Source: SD8 sp035528475 (GTDB lineage: Archaea; Halobacteriota; Methanomicrobia; Methanomicrobiales; Methanospirillaceae). Taken from it: a stretch of DNA of 6,575 bases. This document shows, piece by piece, positions 1-6,234 of the stretch (its first letter is position 1; each line of letters begins with the position of its first letter). The notes under the pieces were generated by a model. It saw only the letters and a list, made by a program, of their open reading frames with translations. It had not been told where the DNA came from and did no database searches. Location: the NCBI GenBank assembly GCA_035528475.1, contig DATKYO010000020.1, positions 1 through 6,575 of the forward strand, read 5' to 3'. The position numbers were made by a program, and so were the translations under genes.

Positions 1-1157
1 CCGGAATAAAGGATGAGATAGACACTATTGTCGATCTCCACTGTCATTCTACCAGCGGTATCGCGCCCATGAGCTACCAGGCCGCAATAGAGGCAGGTGT
101 CGATATCCTTGACACCGCAATGTCCCCGTTTTCACTTGGCACTTCCCAGCCACCCACCGAGAGCGTAATCGCCTCCCTGCAGGGAACTCCCAGGGATACG
201 GGTATCGATCTTCTGGCCTTAAGGGAGGTTCGAAACCTCTGTCTCAAGATGAGGGAAAAATACCTGGGGATCCTGGATCCCATCTCCGAGCGGGTTGATA
301 GTGATGTCCTCATCTACCAGCTCCCGGGAGGAATGATCTCAAACCTGGTCTCCCAGCTCAAAGAACAGGACGCTCTGGATAAAATGAATGCCGTACTGGA
401 TGAGATCCCCCGCGTGAGGGAAGACCTGGGCTATCCTCCTCTTGTCACCCCCACATCGCAGATCGTGGGTACGCAGGCTGTTCTGAATATTATTCTTGGC
501 GGGGAGCGGTACAAGAATGTGACAAAGGAAGTCAAGGACTATGTGAAAGGCCTTTACGGAAAACCTCCCGCACCTATCAATGAAAAGATGCGAACACTGA
601 TCATCGGAGACGAGCAGATAATTACCGTCCGTCCAGCTGATTTGCTGGAGCCGATATACTTAAAGATGAAGGAGCAGGCAACAGCCGAAGGCCTGGTGAC
701 AAAAGAGGAAGATGTTCTCACCTACATTCTCTATCCTGCCATAGCCCCTTCATTTTTGAGAGGTGAAAGAACGCCGGAAACGCTCCCAACCAGGCAGCAG
801 CAGTCCGTCATGCCGGCAGATATATACAATAACATGGAAGTGGAGGTGGACGGGGAAATATTCAATGTAAGGATTGTATCGGTGGGCGGAAGTGCCGTCG
901 CCACCTCCGCCACTGCCACAGAAAAGATCCCCCGTGGCGATATCCAGGGAGGAATCAAGTCCAATATGCAGGGCATGGTGCTCGAAGTGAAAGTGGGGCA
1001 GGGCGCCGAGGTGAAAAAAGGCGATCTTCTCATTGTACTGGAAGCAATGAAGATGGAAAACCCCATCCATTCCCCGGTTGACGGCAAGGTTAAGGAAATT
1101 TTTGTTGACACAGGAGATACAGTCCAGAATGGCGATGTCCTGATGGTGGTGGAATGA
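1..1157 (+). CDS. pycB: Pyruvate carboxylase subunit B (carboxyltransferase + biotin carrier), 5' truncated by window edge
   Basis: Partial gene: the frame is open to the left edge, with the first whole codon at base 3, so the ATG at 69 is internal. The visible 384 residues begin in the HMGL-like TIM barrel. An HCH motif (residues 13 and 15 as numbered from base 3) matches the metal-binding HxH of oxaloacetate decarboxylase alpha/PycB and is followed by STSGIAPMSYQAA. The PYC/OADA conserved domain follows, with PTSQIVGTQA near residue 150 and YGKPPAPI. The last ~75 residues form a biotinyl domain; EAMKMENP places the biotinylated Lys at codon 1050-1052, 34 residues from the C-terminus, as usual. 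About 190 N-terminal residues are missing if the protein has the usual ~570. The family transfers carboxyl from biotin to pyruvate, giving oxaloacetate. Oxaloacetate decarboxylase alpha is the alternative, but the overlapping biotin carboxylase gene and absence of beta/gamma subunit genes in view favour pyruvate carboxylase. Cytoplasmic. Confidence 0.94.
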   Translation, partial: GIKDEIDTIVDLHCHSTSGIAPMSYQAAIEAGVDILDTAMSPFSLGTSQPPTESVIASLQGTPRDTGIDLLALREVRNLCLKMREKYLGILDPISERVDSDVLIYQLPGGMISNLVSQLKEQDALDKMNAVLDEIPRVREDLGYPPLVTPTSQIVGTQAVLNIILGGERYKNVTKEVKDYVKGLYGKPPAPINEKMRTLIIGDEQIITVRPADLLEPIYLKMKEQATAEGLVTKEEDVLTYILYPAIAPSFLRGERTPETLPTRQQQSVMPADIYNNMEVEVDGEIFNVRIVSVGGSAVATSATATEKIPRGDIQGGIKSNMQGMVLEVKVGQGAEVKKGDLLIVLEAMKMENPIHSPVDGKVKEIFVDTGDTVQNGDVLMVVE

Positions 1158-2632
1158 AATATTTTGAGAAGATCCTCATTGCGAACAGGGGCGAGATCGC
1201 CATCCGGGTGATGAGGGCTTGCCGGGAGATGAATATCGAATCGGTCGCTATCTATTCCACTGTAGACAAGGATGCACTGCATGTAAAATATGCAGACGAG
1301 GCCTTCCTTGTTGGCGAGGCTCCTCCCTCGAAAAGCTACCTGAATATGGAGCGAATCATCGACATCGCCAAGAAATCAGGGAGCGAGGCCATCCACCCGG
1401 GTTACGGGTTTCTGGCTGAGAACCATCATTTTGCAAAACTCTGCCAGGATGAAGGGATCATCTTCATCGGCCCCTCATGGAAGACTATCCAGGCCATGGG
1501 CTCCAAGATTGAGAGCAAGCAGATGATGTTGGATGCCGGTGTCCCGGTGATCCCGGGGACCGATGGGGTGAGAGATCCCGAAGCTGTCAAATCCATGGCT
1601 GCAGAGATAGGCTACCCTGTGATTGTGAAGGCCAGTGCCGGGGGCGGTGGAATAGGAATGCAGATCGTCGATGATGAGAATGGTCTCGAGGAGGCCATTT
1701 TGGCAGGGATGAGAATTGCAGAGTCGGCCTTCGGGGATGCAACTGTCTTCGTGGAGAAATATCTTGTAAAGCCCCGGCATATTGAGTTCCAGATACTGGC
1801 CGATGAACACGGCAACATCGTTCACCTTTTCGACCGTGAATGCTCCATCCAGCGTCGCCACCAGAAACTGGTGGAGGAAGCGCCTTCTCCTATTATGACT
1901 CCAAAACTCCAGGAGCGGATGTCCGAATCGGCTATTGCCGTGGCCAGGGCATCGAACTACACCAATGCAGGTACGGTAGAATTCCTGTACTCCGATGGGA
2001 ACTACTATTTTATGGAGATGAATACCCGTCTGCAGGTGGAACATACGGTCACGGAACTCATTACAGGAATTGACCTCGTAAAAAAACAGTTATCAATTGC
2101 TGCTGGCGATTCGCTACCCTTCGGGCAGGAGGATATCTCCATTCGGGGACATGCCATAGAATGCAGGATCAATGCTGAAGATCCGCTGAACAATTTTGCC
2201 GCCGATCCAGGCAAGATTGTCCGATATCGTTCTCCGGGTGGGCCGGGAATGCGGGTGGACTCGGGTATTCATATGGGTTATACCATCCCGGCCGCATACG
2301 ACTCTATGATCGCCAAGCTCTGTGCCTGGGGCATGAACCGCAGCGAGGCGATTGACCGGATGCGACGGGCTATCTACGAGTATGTCATCATAGGTGTCAA
2401 GACCACACTTCCTCTCCACCATGCCATCATGCACAATAATCACTTTATCGCCGGCGATACGCACACTCATTTCCTGCAGGAAGAGCATATTATTAGGACA
2501 CTGACCAGGTACACACGCGAAGAGGAGACCCGGATCCAGACTCTGGCTGCATCACTCCGCCAGGGCAAGGAGATCGCGGCCATTACCGGGGCCGTCAACG
2601 TCTACATTCAGAGCCAGAAAAACGCTCAATAA
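1154..2632 (+). CDS. pycA: Pyruvate carboxylase subunit A (biotin carboxylase)
   Basis: This subunit carboxylates the biotin carried by PycB using ATP and bicarbonate. The 492 residues are the normal length for a stand-alone subunit. Domain order is an N-terminal biotin carboxylase domain (ILIANRGEIAIR near residue 7, HPGYGFLAEN at 81), the ATP-grasp domain, then the C-terminal domain with ECRINAEDP (~336). Key residues fall at the same numbers as in E. coli AccC: K159, the glycine-rich loop SAGGGGIGM (161-169), H209, K238 in RRHQK, E276, E288, N290, R292, E296 and R338. All look intact. The start codon overlaps the pycB stop as ATGA (1154-1157), with only a weak GGTGG just upstream, so translational coupling is likely. 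The alternative, an acetyl/propionyl-CoA carboxylase subunit, is less likely because the partner gene is pycB. The product feeds oxaloacetate to amino acid synthesis and the partial TCA cycle of methanogens. Confidence 0.96.
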   Translation: MKYFEKILIANRGEIAIRVMRACREMNIESVAIYSTVDKDALHVKYADEAFLVGEAPPSKSYLNMERIIDIAKKSGSEAIHPGYGFLAENHHFAKLCQDEGIIFIGPSWKTIQAMGSKIESKQMMLDAGVPVIPGTDGVRDPEAVKSMAAEIGYPVIVKASAGGGGIGMQIVDDENGLEEAILAGMRIAESAFGDATVFVEKYLVKPRHIEFQILADEHGNIVHLFDRECSIQRRHQKLVEEAPSPIMTPKLQERMSESAIAVARASNYTNAGTVEFLYSDGNYYFMEMNTRLQVEHTVTELITGIDLVKKQLSIAAGDSLPFGQEDISIRGHAIECRINAEDPLNNFAADPGKIVRYRSPGGPGMRVDSGIHMGYTIPAAYDSMIAKLCAWGMNRSEAIDRMRRAIYEYVIIGVKTTLPLHHAIMHNNHFIAGDTHTHFLQEEHIIRTLTRYTREEETRIQTLAASLRQGKEIAAITGAVNVYIQSQKNAQ

Positions 2633-2660
2633 TATACCTTCCGTTCTCACATTTTTAGGA

Positions 2661-2700
2661 TTGTAGAACCTGGAAATCCTGTTCTACAACGTTTCCGGTT
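2661..2700. terminator. Overlapping inverted repeats downstream of pycA
   Basis: A perfect 9-bp inverted repeat (TTGTAGAAC 2661-2669, GTTCTACAA 2681-2689) lies 28 bases after the pycA stop. A second pairing, AACC-T-GGAAA (2667-2676) with TTTCCGGTT (2692-2700), makes 9 bp with one bulged T and uses some of the same bases, so the two hairpins exclude each other. No strong T run follows, so termination or 3'-end stabilisation is an inference from position only. Confidence 0.5.
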
Positions 2701-2736
2701 TCAAATCAGAGCGAAGGCGAATGGCACATCAGAACC

Positions 2737-2767
2737 TTTAATATGGCACAAAGCGTTTTAATTATGC
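2737..2767 (+). promoter_or_regulatory. Putative tRNA promoter (box A and box B)
   Basis: TTTAATAT at 2737-2744 fits an archaeal TATA box (box A). TGCA at 2765-2768, about 25 bases downstream, fits the box B start consensus, giving a leader of roughly 15 bases before the mature tRNA 5' end at 2780. A second AT-rich stretch (TTTTAATTAT, 2756-2765) is too close to the tRNA to be the box A. Confidence 0.55.
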
Positions 2768-2779
2768 ACTTTTGTGTGT

Positions 2780-2888
2780 GCTGCGGTGGCCTAGTTGGTA
2801 GGGCGCCAGACTCATAGGGTATTGAGAGCATCAAAGCGCCATCATCTGAGATATCTGGAGGTCACGGGTTCGGGTCCCGTCCGCAGCA
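2780..2888 (+). tRNA. tRNA with CAU anticodon, probably elongator Met, with intron
   Basis: The cloverleaf folds fully. Acceptor GCTGCGG (2780-2786) pairs with CCGCAGC (2881-2887), with discriminator A at 2888 and no encoded CCA. The D stem is GCCT/GGGC (2789-2792/2801-2804) with a GG in its loop. The anticodon stem CCAGA (2806-2810) pairs with TCTGG (2854-2858). The T arm is ACGGG-TTCGGGT-CCCGT (2864-2880). Anticodon CAT is at 2813-2815. Removing the intron 2817-2852 leaves 37 + 36 = 73 bases, a standard length. The anticodon stem lacks the three G-C pairs of initiator tRNA, so elongator Met is preferred. tRNA-Ile with a modified C34 also uses CAU and cannot be excluded by eye. A T-rich stretch follows. 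Confidence 0.93.
2817..2852 (+). other. Archaeal tRNA intron, 36 bases, bulge-helix-bulge type
   Basis: The intron sits at the canonical 37/38 site. The central 4-bp helix CTCA (2811-2814) with TGAG (2847-2850) is flanked by two 3-base bulges, TAG (2815-2817) and ATA (2851-2853). Cutting after the second base of each bulge gives exactly this intron. The outer helix is the anticodon stem. The inner helix is short (G2818-C2846, G2819-U2845 wobble, U2820-A2844). This is the standard substrate of the archaeal tRNA splicing endonuclease. Confidence 0.9.
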
Positions 2889-2889
2889 T

Positions 2890-2906
2890 CTTTTTCGTGT
2901 TTTTTA
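2890..2906 (+). terminator. T-rich terminator after the tRNA
   Basis: Two T runs (TTTTT just after the discriminator base, then TTTTTT about 2901-2906) follow the tRNA directly. Runs of T on the coding strand are typical archaeal terminators. Confidence 0.6.
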
Positions 2907-2962
2907 GTTTATCCTGATTTCAATTGTTAAGTATCACGTTATGGCCGTTATTTGATTCATAT

Positions 2963-2981
2963 AATAAAAAAGTTTAAAATA
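2963..2981 (+). promoter_or_regulatory. Promoter of the first array gene
   Basis: The A-rich stretch 2963-2972 (possible BRE) precedes TTTAAAATA at 2973-2981, a TATA-like box. The expected start, about 25 bases from its centre, falls near 3002, where the leader palindrome begins. Confidence 0.6.
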
Positions 2982-3001
2982 ATTCATCCGCAATTTCTTT
3001 A

Positions 3002-3038
3002 ATGTTGATCAAATCAGCATGAAATGATGGAGGAATTC
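3002..3038 (+). promoter_or_regulatory. Leader of array gene 1: stem-loop plus Shine-Dalgarno
   Basis: ATGTTGA (3002-3008) pairs with TCAGCAT (3014-3020) over a 5-base loop; all seven positions pair, one as a G-U wobble. Eight bases later comes GGAGG (3029-3033), five bases before the ATG at 3039. This decides the start: the in-frame ATGs at 3024 and 3027 lie upstream of the ribosome site. The same layout recurs before the other array genes. Confidence 0.7.
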
Positions 3039-3872
3039 ATGAAAAAAGTAGTGATTATGGCCGTTGCACTTGCCCTGCTCACCGGTTTTTCCATGGCAGA
3101 TACGGGGATTGAACCCGTCCCGGAAACCCAGGGAATTGTAATTTCCACCACAATTTTCGCAGAAGGCAATTTTGCCTCGGCAAGTGAACTCCAGTGGAGG
3201 ATAACTGACGATCCTTACGGTCTTGACGGTCTGCCGGTTGAGGATCCTGAAGATGGTCTTTGGGGTGATATTTATGAATCGGTTTACACCGAAGACACCG
3301 TGTCCAACGGCGTAGGCCTGATCGCCTACGACAAGGAGCTCGACGTCGAGACCTCCGGCCAGATCAGCGGCCAGTGGAACATCGAGGCAACCAAGGAACT
3401 CGAATTCTACGGTGTTGACGGCAGCCGTATCGTTTCATTCGATACAATCTTTGTCGACGGAGCATCCTATGCATCCGATTCTATTCCCGAACAGTACATC
3501 TGTCCCTTCGCTGGTAGCGATGAATTCTGGTTCCCCGGATCTTACTGCAACCGTGCCGAAGCCGGAAGTGGTATTGATATGACGGTTGCCAATGTCAGGA
3601 CGAGATCCACGGACAGGTTTGTCATGCCGTCTGCCGATCATCCGGTAGAGCTGAATCATGACATCCGCGTCAGCGAGGTGGTAACAGATCTGCCATCAAT
3701 CGGATCCGCCTCCGCCTACATGGATGTCCTGATACAGGAGAACTATGACGAATACGAAGATGAAGGCCCGACACTATCCGAGCGTATCGAGTTTTCCGAA
3801 GAGACTGCGGTCGACGGGGATATTACCCTGTTCGAGAAACTGATGCACTATGAGTCCGGAATGGTCAGGTAA
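3039..3872 (+). CDS. Secreted protein of unknown family, array copy 1
   Basis: I do not recognise this family. The 277-residue product starts with a signal peptide: MKK, a hydrophobic stretch to about residue 17, and an AXA-like site (SMA before D21). There is no lipobox and no C-terminal membrane segment, so the mature protein should be soluble outside the membrane. The mature N-terminus carries PVPETQGI (26-33), then a conserved FASASELQWRI. A variable loop (about 56-77) is followed by the scaffold YDKELDVETSGQISGQWNIE (97-116) and VDGSR. A Cys pair (C155 in ICPF, C170 in CNRA) probably forms a disulfide. Then come DRFVMPSADH, LNHDIRVSE, ASAYMDVLIQE, a second acidic loop (235-243), and DGDITLFEKLMHYESGMVR at the C-terminus. 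The alternation of short polar and hydrophobic stretches suggests a beta-rich fold (inference). It has its own promoter and terminator, so it is probably monocistronic. Confidence 0.9.
   Translation: MKKVVIMAVALALLTGFSMADTGIEPVPETQGIVISTTIFAEGNFASASELQWRITDDPYGLDGLPVEDPEDGLWGDIYESVYTEDTVSNGVGLIAYDKELDVETSGQISGQWNIEATKELEFYGVDGSRIVSFDTIFVDGASYASDSIPEQYICPFAGSDEFWFPGSYCNRAEAGSGIDMTVANVRTRSTDRFVMPSADHPVELNHDIRVSEVVTDLPSIGSASAYMDVLIQENYDEYEDEGPTLSERIEFSEETAVDGDITLFEKLMHYESGMVR
3303..3388 (+). repeat. High-identity tract shared with array copy 2
   Basis: These 86 bases differ from 4434-4519 at only 5 positions by hand alignment, whereas the matching part of copy 3 differs from it at about 18, mostly at silent sites. 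The tract spans the codons for SNGVGLIAYDKELDVETSGQ and the following ISGQWNIE. It suggests recent gene conversion between copies 1 and 2. Confidence 0.65.
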
Positions 3873-3880
3873 ATCGAACA

Positions 3881-3910
3881 ACCAGGATAACATCCTGGTA
3901 TTTCTTTTAT
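3881..3910 (+). terminator. Terminator of array gene 1
   Basis: A perfect 8-bp hairpin, ACCAGGAT (3881-3888) with ATCCTGGT (3892-3899) over a 3-base loop, starts 8 bases after the TAA stop and is followed by the T-rich ATTTCTTTTAT. This has the shape of an intrinsic terminator. Confidence 0.75.
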
Positions 3911-4095
3911 AATCACTTCAATTCCAAAAATAAGGGAAAATTATTGTTATTTTTCGAATTTATGCCTCAGCCCGGAATTTAGGCACAGATGGTTCAATAC
4001 CTCATCACGTCACAGGAAATCGGGTGGTTCTTTCTGCATTTCTTTATTAAATCCGTAATTTATCATTTTATTAAAACGATGAATTTTGGCAATAA

Positions 4096-4110
4096 ATTTA
4101 TTATTTTATA
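4096..4110 (+). promoter_or_regulatory. Promoter of array gene 2
   Basis: An AT-rich stretch contains TTTATTAT (4098-4105) and TTTTATA (4104-4110). The first puts the expected start near 4127, at the edge of the leader palindrome, matching the other copies. The exact box is uncertain. The rest of the interval between copies 1 and 2 is AT-rich and shows no gene. Confidence 0.5.
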
Positions 4111-4127
4111 CAATGTATTAAGAACTG

Positions 4128-4166
4128 ATGCTGAGCGTATCGGCATTGAAATGCAGGAGGAATGTA
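4128..4166 (+). promoter_or_regulatory. Leader of array gene 2: stem-loop plus Shine-Dalgarno
   Basis: ATGCTGA (4128-4134) pairs with TCGGCAT (4140-4146) over a 5-base loop, one pair being G-U. Eight bases later is AGGAGG (4155-4160), six bases before the ATG at 4167. The in-frame ATG at 4128 is the first base of the stem and has no ribosome site, so 4167 is preferred. Confidence 0.7.
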
Positions 4167-5036
4167 ATGAAAAAACTCATAATTCTGATTATCGCATTGG
4201 CACTCTTCACCGGGTTTGCCGTGGCCGACCATGGGATGGATCCCGTACCTGAAACACAGGGGATAGCTACATCCACCACCATTGATGCGATTGGGAATTT
4301 TGCCTCTGCAAGCGAGATCCAGTGGAGAATTGGCTATGGGGCGACTCCTTTTGGAGAGTATTACGGGCTTGAAGGCATTCCCCCGTTGGGTGCAGGGAGT
4401 ATTTATGAGTCCACCTACTCCGAGGACACCCTGTCCAACGGCGTGGGCCTGATCGGCTACGATAAGGAGCTCGACGTTGAAACCTCCGGCCAGATCAGCG
4501 GCCAGTGGAACATCGAGGCTGTGAAAGAACTAACCTTCGCAGGCATTGACGGAGCTCGCGTAGTTTCCGATGACAATATATTCCTTGATGGAGCATCATG
4601 GCAGATGTTAGCGGAAGTCTGGGTGATTTGTCCATTTGGAACTCAAGTGACTGACGTAACGCCTGCTTTCCCGAGATACTGCAACAGGGCCGAGGCCGGA
4701 AGCACAATCGACATGACGGTGGCCAATGTCAGGACAACATCAACTGACAGATTCGTCATGCCTTCCGCTGACCATACGGTCGAGCTCAACCACGATATCC
4801 GGGTCAGTGAACTGGTTACTGATCTGCCATCCATGGGTATGGCCTCCGCATACATGGATGTCCTTATCCAGGAAGCATATGGTCAGGATCTTCCCCTCAA
4901 TCCACCGTTCCCTGACCCGCCGTATATGTTTGAATTGCTATGTGAGCGTATTGAGTTTAACGAAGCGACTTCTATTGATGGCGACATCACACTCTTCGAG
5001 AAACTGATACATTACGAGTCAGGAATGGTAAGGTAG
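4167..5036 (+). CDS. Secreted protein of unknown family, array copy 2
   Basis: A 289-residue paralog of copy 1, also with a signal peptide (MKK, hydrophobic core, cleavage after AVA at 18-20, mature start D21). It keeps DPVPETQGI, FASASEIQWRI, YDKELDVETSGQISGQWNIE (98-117), the Cys pair (C155 in ICPF, C172 in CNRA), DRFVMPSADH, LNHDIRVSE and the DGDITLFEKL-ESGMVR end. It differs in the loops: about 56-78 is rich in Gly/Tyr/Pro, the loop between the cysteines is longer, and the loop after VLIQE (about 237-256) is long and Pro-rich. An unpaired third Cys (C259) is present here only. Starting at the upstream in-frame ATG (4128) would add 13 residues including a Cys before the signal peptide; the strong AGGAGG before 4167 argues against this. 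Own promoter and terminator. Function unknown. Confidence 0.9.
   Translation: MKKLIILIIALALFTGFAVADHGMDPVPETQGIATSTTIDAIGNFASASEIQWRIGYGATPFGEYYGLEGIPPLGAGSIYESTYSEDTLSNGVGLIGYDKELDVETSGQISGQWNIEAVKELTFAGIDGARVVSDDNIFLDGASWQMLAEVWVICPFGTQVTDVTPAFPRYCNRAEAGSTIDMTVANVRTTSTDRFVMPSADHTVELNHDIRVSELVTDLPSMGMASAYMDVLIQEAYGQDLPLNPPFPDPPYMFELLCERIEFNEATSIDGDITLFEKLIHYESGMVR
4434..4519 (+). repeat. High-identity tract shared with array copy 1
   Basis: Partner of 3303-3388, with 81 of 86 bases identical by hand count, including an unbroken run of about 37 identical bases at its 3' end. Outside the tract the two copies diverge quickly at silent sites. Confidence 0.65.
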
Positions 5037-5042
5037 GGAAAA

Positions 5043-5070
5043 TCCGGGTATTCCCCCGGAATCTTTTTTT
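5043..5070 (+). terminator. Terminator of array gene 2
   Basis: TCCGGG (5043-5048) pairs with CCCGGA (5055-5060) over a 6-base loop, followed by seven T at 5064-5070. It begins 6 bases after the TAG stop. Confidence 0.8.
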
Positions 5071-5083
5071 AAAATTAATTAAT

Positions 5084-5100
5084 AAAAAAAAAGATATATA
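5084..5100 (+). promoter_or_regulatory. Promoter of array gene 3
   Basis: A run of A (5084-5092, possible BRE) leads into GATATATA (5093-5100), the clearest TATA box in the window. The expected start is near 5122, at the edge of the leader palindrome at 5123. Confidence 0.7.
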
Positions 5101-5122
5101 GGATAGTATTTATTTTTCAACT

Positions 5123-5157
5123 ATGCTGAAGAATCGGCATGAGATGTGGAGGAATGC
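5123..5157 (+). promoter_or_regulatory. Leader of array gene 3: stem-loop plus Shine-Dalgarno
   Basis: ATGCTGA (5123-5129) pairs with TCGGCAT (5134-5140) over a 4-base loop. Seven bases later is GGAGG (5148-5152), five bases before the ATG at 5158. The in-frame GTG at 5146 overlaps the ribosome site and is unlikely to be the start. Confidence 0.72.
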
Positions 5158-6015
5158 ATGAAAGAAATTATAATTATAGTTGTTACTCTGGCTCTTCTCA
5201 CTGGGATTGCTCTGGCAGACAGTGGAATTCCCCCGGTTCCTGAGACGCAGGGGATAGTCACCTCTACTACCATTGATGCGGTTGGCAACTTTGCAACTGC
5301 AAGTGAATTGCAGTGGAGGATTACTGATGATCGATTTGGATTGACTGAAGTTCCGCCTCTGGGTCAGAGTGGTCTCGACGGTAGGCGTGGAGCAGTTATC
5401 TATGAATCATCGTATACTGAAGACACGGTATCTTCAGGCATAGGCCTGATTGCCTACGACAAGGAGTTTGATGTCGAGACATCAGGTCAGATCTCTGGAC
5501 AATGGAACATCGATGCTTTAAAGGAAATATCCTTTGTCGGCGTCGACGGAGCACGTGTTGTCTCCACGGACAATATCTTCATCGATGGTGCAGCCTATGA
5601 CGGATTTGCCCAAAATATGATAATATGTCCGTTTGCGAGCCCTGAGAATAATGTATTCCCATCGTTCTGCAACCGTGCCGGAGCTGGAAGTACAATCGAC
5701 ATGACCGTGGCAAACGTCCGCACCACTTCAAATGACAGGTTCGTTATGCCGTCGGCTGATCACCCGGTGGAGCTGAATCACGATATTCGCGTCAGCGAAC
5801 TCGTGACTGATCTGCCATCGATCGGATCCGCATCTGCCTACATGGAAGTGCTAATCCAGGAGGATTACGGATTCCAAGGTCCGACTCCAGTAACACTTGG
5901 GGAGAGGATCGAGTTTTCCGAAGTGACCACCGCAGATGGTGACATCACACTCTTCGAGAAACTGATGCACTACGAATCCATGCTCACGAGCCCGGGGCCT
6001 GTTTCTGCTCCCTGA
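5158..6015 (+). CDS. Secreted protein of unknown family, array copy 3
   Basis: A 285-residue paralog. The signal peptide runs MKE to ALA (18-20) with the mature start at D21 and PPVPETQGI after it. The scaffold is kept: FATASELQWRI, YDKEFDVETSGQISGQWNID (100-119), the Cys pair (C157 in ICPF, C171 in CNRA), DRFVMPSADH, LNHDIRVSE, ASAYMEVLIQE and DGDITLFEKLMHYES. The first loop (about 57-80) is longer than in copy 1 and carries GRRG. The end differs: the Gly of ESGMVR is missing and the stop found in copies 1 and 2 is not present, so the protein runs on as MLTSPGPVSAP to TGA, directly followed by two in-frame TAA codons. Silent sites are less GC-rich than in the shared tract of copies 1 and 2. 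Own promoter and terminator. Function unknown. Confidence 0.9.
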   Translation: MKEIIIIVVTLALLTGIALADSGIPPVPETQGIVTSTTIDAVGNFATASELQWRITDDRFGLTEVPPLGQSGLDGRRGAVIYESSYTEDTVSSGIGLIAYDKEFDVETSGQISGQWNIDALKEISFVGVDGARVVSTDNIFIDGAAYDGFAQNMIICPFASPENNVFPSFCNRAGAGSTIDMTVANVRTTSNDRFVMPSADHPVELNHDIRVSELVTDLPSIGSASAYMEVLIQEDYGFQGPTPVTLGERIEFSEVTTADGDITLFEKLMHYESMLTSPGPVSAP

Positions 6016-6054
6016 TAATAAAATAGTATTGAATCAGAAAAAACGATGGATAAG

Positions 6055-6083
6055 CCCAGGGGAGAAAATCCCCGGGTTTTTTT
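6055..6083 (+). terminator. Terminator of array gene 3
   Basis: CCC-A-GGGGA (6055-6063) pairs with TCCCCGGG (6069-6076), eight pairs with one bulged A, followed by seven T (6077-6083). It lies 39 bases after the stop and is a textbook hairpin-plus-T-run. Confidence 0.8.
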
Positions 6084-6231
6084 ACCGATTTAAAGATTTT
6101 TCTCACGAGAGGCTCTGCATAAACTGGAAACACGCTCTGGGATGCCTTATCTCTCTTTATCTCGCTTTATACCAGATGTTCACTCCATTGTGGGCGGTAC
6201 GTTTGTGTCGCAACAGTGTTTTTTCGCCGTT
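6084..6231. other. Intergenic stretch with no recognised feature
   Basis: Part of the 429-base gap between copies 3 and 4. I see no credible gene, RNA or repeat. An open frame crossing 6029-6256 runs through the terminator and into the remnant in a different frame, so it is not counted. This stretch may be the decayed body of the remnant copy, but I could not align it convincingly. Confidence 0.4.
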
Positions 6232-6234
6232 TAG

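Noticed and set aside
731..1282. Reverse-strand open frame of 183 codons
   Set aside because: It lies wholly across pycB and the start of pycA, whose products match known families residue by residue, and shows no ribosome site or recognisable motif.
2756..2765. TTTTAATTAT as the tRNA TATA box
   Set aside because: Its centre is only about 20 bases before the mature 5' end, which would place the start inside the tRNA; the box at 2737 with TGCA at 2765 fits better.
3024..3038. Earlier in-frame starts for array copies (ATG 3024, ATG 4128, GTG 5146)
   Set aside because: They lie upstream of or within the ribosome site, lengthen the signal peptide in different ways in each copy, and the MKK/MKE start right after GGAGG is the shared one.
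3989..4252. Forward open frame of 87 codons before and into array copy 2
   Set aside because: It crosses the copy 2 promoter, leader and signal-peptide region in another frame and resembles nothing; there is no ribosome site at its ATG.
6120..6231. Possible match of TTTATACCAGATGTTC to the ACATGGATGTCC codons upstream in the family, extending the remnant
   Set aside because: The match is short and gapped and the spacing to the remnant does not fit, so it is within chance.
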